DNA of 25,076 nucleotides, taken from positions 1 through 25,076 of the forward strand of contig CALBNV010000032.1 in NCBI GenBank assembly GCA_937896895.1. The letters are read 5' to 3'. Of the stretch, positions 15,054-22,480 are shown piece after piece. Numbering within the stretch: the stretch's first letter is position 1; each line of letters begins with the position of its first letter. The notes under the pieces are model-generated. The model was not told the origin of the DNA. It made no database searches and was given only the letters and a program-made list of their open reading frames with translations. Position numbers and translations under genes: made by a program. This stretch comes from an uncultured Bacteroidales bacterium. Lineage in GTDB: Bacteria; Bacteroidota; Bacteroidia; Bacteroidales; F082.

Positions 15054-17017
15054 AGATGAAAAGGATTCTGACAGTTTTGATGTTTCTGTTTGTGTTACTG
15101 CCGGGGCGGGAGATGAAGGCGCAGTACAACCACAAGCATTATATCCTCATGGGAAAGATCGACCTGTCGAACGAGAAATATTCCGATGCGATACAGAACT
15201 TCAACATCGCGATTCTTGCGAAGCCGAATGACTTTGAGGGCTATTTCCTTCGCGGGATAGCGAAATACAGTCTCTCCGACTACAGCGGTGCGGTGGAAGA
15301 CTTTACGAGAACCATCGAGCTTCATCCTCTTTATGTCAGGGCTTACCATTACCGCGGTGTCGCCAACGACCAGCTCTCTAACTACTCCGCCGCGATGGAC
15401 GACTTCCGCGAAGCCATCGGCATGGACCCGTATGACGAGGAACTGCATCTCGCAAGCGGCTCGACACGGATGCACCTCAACGACTATGAAGGCGCGATAG
15501 CCGAGTTCGACACAGCGTTGATAATCAACCCCGAGAACTCCAACGCGCTCATCTCACGCGGCGTGGCGAAGAGATATATCGACGACCTCGACGGCGCCAT
15601 CAGCGACCTGAACCTCGCCGTGTATAACGACTTCTTCAACATCGAGGCGGTCATCCGGCGCGGGATGCTTGAGATCGAGGCCGAGGATTACAACGCCGCC
15701 ATGGACGACTTCAACGCCGCCATGAAGCTCGACAAGAACAACCCGCTGATATATTTCAACCGCGCCGTGGCCTTCCTCAACCTCGGCGACACCACCGCAG
15801 CTCTCAGAGACTACGAGAAGGTCAATAACCTCGACCAACGTAATGCGCTGACTTATTTCAACCGCGCCATAATATATTCCGCGTTGGGAGATTACGACGT
15901 GGCACTCGCCCTGTACGACAAGGCCATCGAAATCAACCCGCAGAACATCTACACGTATTTCAACCGAGGCATCCTGTTCTGCAAACTCGAGGACTGGGAC
16001 GCGGCGGAAGACGACTTCAGCACCGTCATCGACCTATTCCCCGACTTCATTGACGCATGGGTCAACCGCGCGGCGGTGAGGATCGAGAAAAACGACATCC
16101 GCGGCGCAGAGATGGACCGCTGGCAGGCACGCGAGATAATGGCACTCGTGAACGACAATGAAGCCAACATCGACTCGCTGTACAGGAATTACGCGCAGAA
16201 AGACTACAACAAAATCATACAGTTCGAGTCGGACTTCGTGAACGGCGACCGGCAAAACACTCTCACACAGTTCTCCGACATCGTCATCAGACCGTGCAAG
16301 AGCCTGATAGTGAATCTGACAGACAAGAACGCCACGCGTTACGATGCGGTGTTGAGCCAGGTCACCGAACTCGCCGGCCTCGACGGGAGAATGGCGTACG
16401 TCATCAACGACCTGCAAGAAGAAAGCCACGTGTCGCTCCTCAACGACTCGGTGATAGCTGAAGTCGATGACGTGAAAGTAGCTGAATTTCTCGAAGGCAT
16501 GAACAACTTCGAGATGTTCAACTACCAGCGCGGCGAGGTGATTTTCCGCTCGCTCCTCGGCCATCCGCTCCTCGGCGTCTATGCCGGCATCAACCTCGCC
16601 GCCGTGCAGTACGCCAAGGCAGAACTCGTGCTCATCGACCGTAGCTACGACAACTCGGTGTATATCACGCAGAAGAAGTCGCACGATAAGACTTTCGCCG
16701 AGCAGAACGCTGCACCCGACTACAGCCTCGCGGCCTCGACCTTGGAGACGCTGCTCTCCGCCAACAGGAAAAACCCGTATCTGTGGTACAACCTCGGCAA
16801 CGTGCATCTCCAGATGAAACAGTTTGAACGCGCCATCGACGATTTCACGATGGCGATAAAATATGACTCACATCTTGGTGAGGCTTACTACAATCGTGCC
16901 CTGACACTGCTCTATCTGCGCAGGAATGAGCCGGCTGTCAGGGACTTGAGCAAGGCCGGCGAACTCGGCATAACCGATGCCTACGTTGTGATGAAACGTT
17001 TTTCAGGAAATAAATAA
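15050..17017 (+). CDS. Exported TPR-repeat protein
   Basis: The 655-residue protein starts with a signal peptide (MKMKRILTVLMFLFVLLPG, then REMKAQ). About ten TPR units follow through residue ~350, each with patterns such as YFLRGIAKYSLSDYSGAVEDFTRTIELHP and YFNRAIIYSALGDYDVALALYDKAIEINP. A middle region without clear repeats (about 375-560) is followed by two more TPR units (from LWYNLGNVHLQMKQFERAI). There is no lipobox Cys, so it is probably periplasmic. TPR arrays bind partner proteins. Tight coupling to the LytTR gene suggests it passes information to, or is controlled by, that regulator, but this is inference. Confidence 0.85.
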   Translation: MKMKRILTVLMFLFVLLPGREMKAQYNHKHYILMGKIDLSNEKYSDAIQNFNIAILAKPNDFEGYFLRGIAKYSLSDYSGAVEDFTRTIELHPLYVRAYHYRGVANDQLSNYSAAMDDFREAIGMDPYDEELHLASGSTRMHLNDYEGAIAEFDTALIINPENSNALISRGVAKRYIDDLDGAISDLNLAVYNDFFNIEAVIRRGMLEIEAEDYNAAMDDFNAAMKLDKNNPLIYFNRAVAFLNLGDTTAALRDYEKVNNLDQRNALTYFNRAIIYSALGDYDVALALYDKAIEINPQNIYTYFNRGILFCKLEDWDAAEDDFSTVIDLFPDFIDAWVNRAAVRIEKNDIRGAEMDRWQAREIMALVNDNEANIDSLYRNYAQKDYNKIIQFESDFVNGDRQNTLTQFSDIVIRPCKSLIVNLTDKNATRYDAVLSQVTELAGLDGRMAYVINDLQEESHVSLLNDSVIAEVDDVKVAEFLEGMNNFEMFNYQRGEVIFRSLLGHPLLGVYAGINLAAVQYAKAELVLIDRSYDNSVYITQKKSHDKTFAEQNAAPDYSLAASTLETLLSANRKNPYLWYNLGNVHLQMKQFERAIDDFTMAIKYDSHLGEAYYNRALTLLYLRRNEPAVRDLSKAGELGITDAYVVMKRFSGNK

Positions 17018-17025
17018 TCAATACT

Positions 17026-17463
17026 ATGAAAAAGAAAAGAATAACAATTATCGCTCTTTTGGCCGCCATCGCGATATGCACTGCCGCGGCGATTTGGATT
17101 ATCAATGAATCAAAATATGTGAAACCGGAGCGCATTGAGCCTGAAGTGTTTGAGGATGTTGAGTTCGACTCCGACCTGCTCATCGGGCTGTGGAACGAGA
17201 ACTCGGTGTATTACCGTTACAGCGATGACGGGAGCGCCGTCACATGGGACGTGACCGACGACATCGCCGAAAGCGAAGGCACGAGGCTCAGCTGGGAGCT
17301 GCGTCACAACCTCTTCATTCATAACTATATAATGGAAATCGGCGGTGTGGTGCCGAAGATGTACAACATGAAACAGCTCGAACTCGACATCCTCGAATAC
17401 AACGACGACTATGGCGTGAACCACGTCTTCAAGAGGGTGGAGGAGCCTGACCTCATCAATTAG
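17026..17463 (+). CDS. Small exported lipocalin-like hypothetical protein
   Basis: This 145-residue protein has a hydrophobic segment at about 5-27 that is either an uncleaved anchor or a signal peptide. The rest (from about residue 51, LIGLWNENSVYYRYSDDGSAV) resembles the short lipocalin-like domains of Bacteroidales exported proteins: an initial GLW, a D-D-G turn, and a final strand pattern YGVNHVFKRVEEP. The function of such domains is unknown. It follows the TPR gene by 8 bases, so it is the third gene of that operon. Its last 8 bases overlap the end of the convergent transglutaminase-like gene. Confidence 0.6.
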   Translation: MKKKRITIIALLAAIAICTAAAIWIINESKYVKPERIEPEVFEDVEFDSDLLIGLWNENSVYYRYSDDGSAVTWDVTDDIAESEGTRLSWELRHNLFIHNYIMEIGGVVPKMYNMKQLELDILEYNDDYGVNHVFKRVEEPDLIN

Positions 17464-19051
17464 CGGCTTTCTTCAGTTTAATGACTTTCGGGGTCTTCCC
17501 GATGAACTGCGGCATCGTCATCCCGACCGACGCGTTGATGTATGTCGGGTCGCAGACGTAATATCTCTTGCCGCCGTAGGTGAACGCATCGCCTTTTGTC
17601 TTGAAGTCATCGCCGAAGCAGACCGCCGTCGCCACATGCCCTTCGTATTGCAGGCCAATGACTTTCGCGTCGGTGTAAGTGGTGACGAGCCATGAGAACA
17701 AGGCGGCGCGGTCTTCACAGTCGCTGTACGGATAAGCAATCACTTCCTCCGGGTAGAAATATTTCTCATAGCCGAACTGGTCGTCGTCGGTCTTGTAGTT
17801 GAAGGCGTTCTGCACGAAATGCAGCAGCATGTCGATGAATTCGTAAGGCGACATCCCGTCTCTCATCGCTGTGAGGTTTGTGTTAAGCTCGTTTTGTGCC
17901 TCGATGGAGATAGGTGAGGCGAAATAGATCGGGAACATTGTCATCGGTACGTCGTTGAGGTATGCGATATGCGAGGAATTGTATGGCAGTGTGACCTGTC
18001 TGTCTCTCGTGAGGTTGAGTGTCCTTACGATGTCGCATTTGCCCATGTTGAGGTTTTTGTTGAAGTCGAGCAACATCTGCCGTTTCTCGGCGTCTTGTTC
18101 GCAGAAGTCATACGAATAGACCGGCTCGTTGCCGTTGCCGCCGAAGACGGTGTAGTATTTCACCTTGCCGCCGTTGTCGTCGAAACGGAAGAAATTGTAA
18201 GAATAGACCTCGAGTCTGTTGTCGATGGCGATGAGCAGCGACAGTGCGCCTGAGTCCTTGCCGCGTGCCACCTTGGTCTTGAAGTTGCCTTCGTTGCGGA
18301 GCATGTAGAAACAGAAAAGCACCCTGTCGTTGTCGCCGGTGAACACATTGTCGGCGACGGAGCGCAGCAGGCAGTAATAGCCCCATTCGTTAAGCCCGTA
18401 GCTGTCAACGATGGCGGTGAGTTCGTCCCAGAGGCCTTGTGCGTAGCTGTCGTTGGCCGACATCTTCTTCAGGTATTCCGCTATGTCACTCTCCTTCGTG
18501 CCTGCCGCCCTGACGCGCAGATGGTTGTCGAAGCGTATCTTCAGCACGCAGCCGTAGAAGTTGATGTTGAGGATGTCGCTTTCCGGTGTCTTCGCTCTCA
18601 TCGTGTAATTTGTAACGAACCGGTTGTAAACCGTCGTGTCTTCGCCTCCCGCCCGTTTCCTGATGACGTAGCTGTTGGCAAGGCTGCTGTTTTTCCCCGC
18701 GACGGAGACGGAGTTGGTCACTGCTGGAAGATCTTGTACCTCAACATATTCCACGCCGCACTCGCGTGAGGAGACTGTCTCTTTTGAGGTTTTTGCCATG
18801 GGAATCTCCTTCGGCTTCGGCACGTTCATGGCGAGTTGTTCCGCCTTGAAGTCGTTGAAAAGCTTCCATTCCTTTGCGACGAAATCGGCGAATTCAGCCA
18901 TGGCCTTGGCTTTGAAGTCATCGCTTTCTTTCTGCATGGCCTCAATGCCGCTATTGTATTCCTCTACGAATTTCTTGTATTCATCTTCAACCTGCGAAAA
19001 TGAACTCATTGACAATGTGATGATTAACGATAGAATCAGATTTTTCTTCAT
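17456..19051 (-). CDS. Exported transglutaminase-like (papain-fold) protein
   Basis: The 531-residue product has a signal peptide (about 1-20, ending SSFSQ), a charged probably helical region (21-75), a long central part that I do not recognise, and a C-terminal transglutaminase-like domain. The catalytic triad order is intact: Cys445 in YPYSDCEDRAALFSWLV, His472 in YEGHVATAVCF and Asp501 in YYVCDPTY. Bacterial members of this fold are mostly cysteine proteases or peptidases, less often true crosslinkers. No lipobox is present, so a periplasmic or secreted location is likely. It is the last gene of the minus-strand block, 74 bases after the reductase, and might be transcribed with it. Substrate is unknown. 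Confidence 0.75.
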   Translation of the reverse strand: MKKNLILSLIITLSMSSFSQVEDEYKKFVEEYNSGIEAMQKESDDFKAKAMAEFADFVAKEWKLFNDFKAEQLAMNVPKPKEIPMAKTSKETVSSRECGVEYVEVQDLPAVTNSVSVAGKNSSLANSYVIRKRAGGEDTTVYNRFVTNYTMRAKTPESDILNINFYGCVLKIRFDNHLRVRAAGTKESDIAEYLKKMSANDSYAQGLWDELTAIVDSYGLNEWGYYCLLRSVADNVFTGDNDRVLFCFYMLRNEGNFKTKVARGKDSGALSLLIAIDNRLEVYSYNFFRFDDNGGKVKYYTVFGGNGNEPVYSYDFCEQDAEKRQMLLDFNKNLNMGKCDIVRTLNLTRDRQVTLPYNSSHIAYLNDVPMTMFPIYFASPISIEAQNELNTNLTAMRDGMSPYEFIDMLLHFVQNAFNYKTDDDQFGYEKYFYPEEVIAYPYSDCEDRAALFSWLVTTYTDAKVIGLQYEGHVATAVCFGDDFKTKGDAFTYGGKRYYVCDPTYINASVGMTMPQFIGKTPKVIKLKKAAN

Positions 19052-19052
19052 G

Positions 19053-19104
19053 TGTGATGTTTGTTGACTGTTTTTTGATGTGATGTTTGTTGACTATTTT
19101 TTGA
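19053..19104. repeat. 26-bp tandem duplication upstream of the transglutaminase-like gene
   Basis: Two contiguous copies of a 26-bp unit beginning TGTGATGTTTGTTGACT (19053-19078 and 19079-19104) differ only at one base, G versus A. A third partial unit (TGTG) follows. The duplication abuts the start codon at 19051, so it forms most of the leader or intergenic spacer. It may be neutral slippage. Confidence 0.9.
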
Positions 19105-19125
19105 TGTGTTTCGTTTTCTTGTTTC

Positions 19126-20133
19126 TTATAGAAATGTCAGGAAGTCCTCGTAGTTCTTTTCGAGCAGTGTCGGCGTGTCGAGGCCGTAGGGGCATTTCTT
19201 CTTGCACTGTCCGCAGTGGAGGCAGTCTTTCACCTTCGCCATCTTCTCCTTGTATTCGTCGCCGAGATACACGCTGAGCGGTGCGCGGCGGAGGTAAAGG
19301 CTCATCCTCGCGCAGTCGGGGATATATATCCCGGCGGGGCATGGCAGGCAGTAACCGCAACCGCGGCAGAAGTCGCCGGAGAGCATCTCCTTGTCTTTCT
19401 TGATTTTCTCGCGGCGTTCGTCGGTCATCACCGGAGCTTCTCTCTGGTAGGAGATGAACTCGTCGAGTTCCGCCTCTTTCTGCACGCCCCATATCGGGAG
19501 CACGTGGTCGAATTGGTTGAGGTAGGCGTAGGCCGTCGCCGAGTCGGTGATGAGTCCGCCCGACAGTGCCTTCATGCAGATGAAGCCCATTCCCGCTTCC
19601 TTGCAGAGATCCACTATTTCGAGGTCTTTGTCCGACGCGAGGTATGAGAACGGGAACTGTAGTGTCTCGTAAAGTCCCGACTCCACGGCTTCCCTTGCCA
19701 CGTTGAGGCGGTGGTTGGTGATGCCGATATGGCGCACCTTGCCTTGTCTCTTAGCTTCGAGCATCGCCTCGTAGAGTCCGCTGCCATCGCCCGGCTTCGG
19801 GCAGAACGACGGGTTGTGGAACTGGTAGAGGTCGATGTAGTCGGTCTTGAGTAGCCCGAGGCTCGTGTCGAGGTCTTTCCAGAACGCCTCGGCGGTGGTG
19901 GCTCCGGTCTTCGTCGCGATGATGATTTTCTCGCGTATGTCGGCCATCGCGTAGCCGATCTTCTCTTCGCTGTCGGTGTAGAAACGCGCGGTGTCGAAAT
20001 ATGTTATGCCGTTGTCGTATGCCTTTCTCAAGAGGTGGGCGGCTTCGTCCCTGCTGATGCGTTGTATCGGCAGTGCGCCGAAGCCGTTCTTATTCACTGT
20101 GAAACCTGTGTTTCCTAACTTTACGAGGTCCAT
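19126..20133 (-). CDS. Aldo/keto reductase with C-terminal 4Fe-4S ferredoxin domain
   Basis: The 335-residue protein has an N-terminal aldo/keto reductase barrel with the full catalytic tetrad: Asp47 (YFDTARFY), Tyr52, Lys75 (ATKTGA) and His106 (YQFHNP). The C-terminus (about 250-320) carries two cysteine clusters, C256-x2-C-x2-C-x2-C with Cys274, and C304-x2-C-x2-C-x3-CP, as in ferredoxin-type domains with two 4Fe-4S clusters. This fused architecture is common in anaerobes; the clusters may pass electrons between the barrel and ferredoxin-like partners. Natural substrates are unknown. It starts 30 bases after the Gate-domain gene and is cytoplasmic. Confidence 0.9.
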   Translation of the reverse strand: MDLVKLGNTGFTVNKNGFGALPIQRISRDEAAHLLRKAYDNGITYFDTARFYTDSEEKIGYAMADIREKIIIATKTGATTAEAFWKDLDTSLGLLKTDYIDLYQFHNPSFCPKPGDGSGLYEAMLEAKRQGKVRHIGITNHRLNVAREAVESGLYETLQFPFSYLASDKDLEIVDLCKEAGMGFICMKALSGGLITDSATAYAYLNQFDHVLPIWGVQKEAELDEFISYQREAPVMTDERREKIKKDKEMLSGDFCRGCGYCLPCPAGIYIPDCARMSLYLRRAPLSVYLGDEYKEKMAKVKDCLHCGQCKKKCPYGLDTPTLLEKNYEDFLTFL

Positions 20134-20163
20134 TGTTTTAATTCAAATTTTAAAATTCAAAGA

Positions 20164-21333
20164 TTAGAATATCCATGCGAGAAGCACGAAGAGCCAGTGT
20201 GCGCTGATGCCGGCCACGAGGCCGCCGATGGTGTGTGCGCCGATGGCCTTGGAGATGAGTTCGCGGTGTCCGAGGGAGTCGAGCATGGCGGTGTGTGTGC
20301 TGAGGAATCCGCTCCAGCACATGCCGATGGCGGTGCACACGGCGATGGCGTTGTTGTCGATGAAGCCTTCGGCGATGAACTTCGGGAGGAGGCCGAGAGC
20401 CGCGCCCACGGCGCCGAGTGACGTTATCGGGAACGCCACGAGCTCGGGGTGCTCGAAGCCGAACAGCCATTTGAACACGAAGTCGATCTTCCCGGCGAGG
20501 CGTGGCAGCACTGGCACGCCTTCGTAGGCGGCGCCGGTGTATGCGCCGTCAACGCCGCTCGCGCCGAAGGTGAGCATCATCACCACGGTGGAGATGATCA
20601 GCACGCCCGGGATGATGGCGAGGCCGATGCTCACGCCTTCCTTGCCGCCGTCGAGGATGGAGTCGAGGAAACGCATGAAAGCACTGCCTTGTGACTTGAA
20701 CGAGATGTTCTCGTTGGCCTCAAGCTCATGCTGCGACTCGAACCTGTCGAGCTCCGGGAACGACTTCAGCGTGAAACGCTGCATCAGGCGCGTCGAGACG
20801 ATGCTCCCGATGACCGCGCCGACGAGACCGACCAACGCGCCGTTGAGGAAGCCGAGACCTAACATGTAAAACACCACGACCAAACCCATGCCGAACGCCG
20901 TGCCGAAGTTGGTCAGCGAGCAGAGCTGGTACGTCTTGAAATAACTTGAGAAATATCTGTCCTTCGACAGCGTGATGATCGCCGGGTTGTCTGACAGGAA
21001 CGTGAGAATCCCGCCGAGGGCGGCGACGCCCGGGAGGTTGTATATCGGCTTCATCAGCGGGCGAAGCACGAACTCCACGAGGCGCACCACGCCGAACTCC
21101 ACGAGAAGCTTGCCGAGAGCACCGGTGAGCACGCAGACGGCCATCAGGAAGAAGACCGTCTCGAGAAGCAGGTGGTAGGCCGTCTGCATCACCGTGTTGA
21201 GCATGTTGGCGGCTCCCATCCTCACGCCGAGGAACCCGAAGAAAAGACCGAGTATCACTAAAAATATCAATGCCTCAATGACGCGACGCTTGAAGAAATT
21301 GGGCATCGTAACCTTTTTGATGTTGAGTTTCAT
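20164..21333 (-). CDS. Gate-domain (nucleoside-recognition-like) multi-pass membrane protein
   Basis: The 389-residue protein has about eight to ten hydrophobic helices and the layout of Gate / nucleoside-recognition proteins (relatives include SpmA, SpmB and YjiH-type proteins). Helix-breaking motifs typical of the family are visible, such as FLSDNPAIITLSKD (112-125). It also resembles what I remember as the CD0519/CD1768 membrane-protein family, which I cannot confirm. Gate domains occur in nucleoside and ion transporters and in proteins of unknown role, so no substrate is assigned. The gene lies 18 bases after the porin gene, in the phosphate-uptake block, hinting at transport of an organic or inorganic anion. 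Confidence 0.7.
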   Translation of the reverse strand: MKLNIKKVTMPNFFKRRVIEALIFLVILGLFFGFLGVRMGAANMLNTVMQTAYHLLLETVFFLMAVCVLTGALGKLLVEFGVVRLVEFVLRPLMKPIYNLPGVAALGGILTFLSDNPAIITLSKDRYFSSYFKTYQLCSLTNFGTAFGMGLVVVFYMLGLGFLNGALVGLVGAVIGSIVSTRLMQRFTLKSFPELDRFESQHELEANENISFKSQGSAFMRFLDSILDGGKEGVSIGLAIIPGVLIISTVVMMLTFGASGVDGAYTGAAYEGVPVLPRLAGKIDFVFKWLFGFEHPELVAFPITSLGAVGAALGLLPKFIAEGFIDNNAIAVCTAIGMCWSGFLSTHTAMLDSLGHRELISKAIGAHTIGGLVAGISAHWLFVLLAWIF

Positions 21334-21351
21334 GGTACAGCTGTTTTGATT

Positions 21352-22437
21352 TTATCTATTTATGAAATTGATCCTCCATGTGAGGCTCACGTTGGCCTGG
21401 TATGTGAGCTTGTCTCTTGTGAAACAGAAGATGCCGTCTCTGTATTCCGTGAGGCATCTCGTGTCGTTGACGGCGAAGAAGGCGTTGAGACGGATGTCAT
21501 GCCTGTCTTTCAGCGGGAAGAACTCCACGCCGCCGCCGTAGAACGTGATGTCGGTGCCGGGCAGGATGAAATGGTCGTAGATGTCTTCGACGGCGACGGT
21601 CTCCTCCTGCGCCTTGTTGACGTCGTAGCCTGCCTTGACATAGACCGACATCTTGTCCTTCATGAAATAAACTCCCACGCGGCCGTCAATCGTCATGTCG
21701 TCGAAGAGGAAGTTCTTCTGCTCGAAGGACGCGCGGTTGGTGTAGTCTAAGTAGCCATAGACCGGCCCGAAGTCGAATGCCGTGCCCAACGCGATGACGT
21801 TCAGGAACTTGCCATCGCTGTATTCATAGAAGTTGACGGAGCACACGGGGTCGAAGTGCTTATAGTCGGCACGCCAATGTGCGTTGTAGCCGTAGAGTCC
21901 GCTGAGGTTCTCTCCGCCGAAAGGCGAGTTGATGAACTGCGCCGTGAACGTGTTCTTCTTGTCTCTTGTCGTGAAGGTGGCATTGATGCCGAGTTGGTAA
22001 CACGCCACGGTATTCCAGAATTCGGTGTGGTAATAGACATCAATGGGCGCGAGGTCGTACTCTATGCCGCCCATCGCCACGACCTGCTTGCCGGCCGACA
22101 GCGCGATGTCGTCGGTGACCTGCCAGCCGAGGTACATGTAGTCGGTCTTGCTGAAGAAGTCGCTCGATGTGTCGAGGCCTTTGAGGTTGAGCCGCTGACG
22201 GTAAGCGTAAAAAAACTTGTCGGTGATGTTGCCGGCGATCTTGAAATTCAGGAACTTGCCCGAGAAACCGGAGATGTCGGTCGCATCGGCATCTTGCTTC
22301 ATGTTGTAATAGTCGAAATCAGCCCTGGCCTCAAGAGCCAGATTGCTGATCCGGAAATCTCCTGTCTTCTCTTTCTCCTGCGAAAATGACGTCAATGCAA
22401 TCATTGCTAACGCCGTCAAGAACAAAAACTTTTTCAT
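21352..22437 (-). CDS. OprO/OprP-like outer-membrane porin
   Basis: The 361-residue product has a signal peptide (about 1-19, MKKFLFLTALAMIALTSFSQ) and alternating aromatic beta-strands through to a C-terminal strand (LTYQANVSLTWRINFINR). The run YMYLGWQVTDDIALSAGKQ, with the following YDLAPIDVYYHTEFWN, resembles phosphate-selective porin O/P-like proteins of Bacteroidota. It lies 43 bases after the PiT transporter gene in the same direction, which fits a channel for phosphate across the outer membrane. Specificity is inferred from context, since this family also includes general porins. Confidence 0.78.
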   Translation of the reverse strand: MKKFLFLTALAMIALTSFSQEKEKTGDFRISNLALEARADFDYYNMKQDADATDISGFSGKFLNFKIAGNITDKFFYAYRQRLNLKGLDTSSDFFSKTDYMYLGWQVTDDIALSAGKQVVAMGGIEYDLAPIDVYYHTEFWNTVACYQLGINATFTTRDKKNTFTAQFINSPFGGENLSGLYGYNAHWRADYKHFDPVCSVNFYEYSDGKFLNVIALGTAFDFGPVYGYLDYTNRASFEQKNFLFDDMTIDGRVGVYFMKDKMSVYVKAGYDVNKAQEETVAVEDIYDHFILPGTDITFYGGGVEFFPLKDRHDIRLNAFFAVNDTRCLTEYRDGIFCFTRDKLTYQANVSLTWRINFINR

Positions 22438-22480
22438 CTATTTTAATTTTTTATCTTCTTTCCAATTGACAAACAATAAG

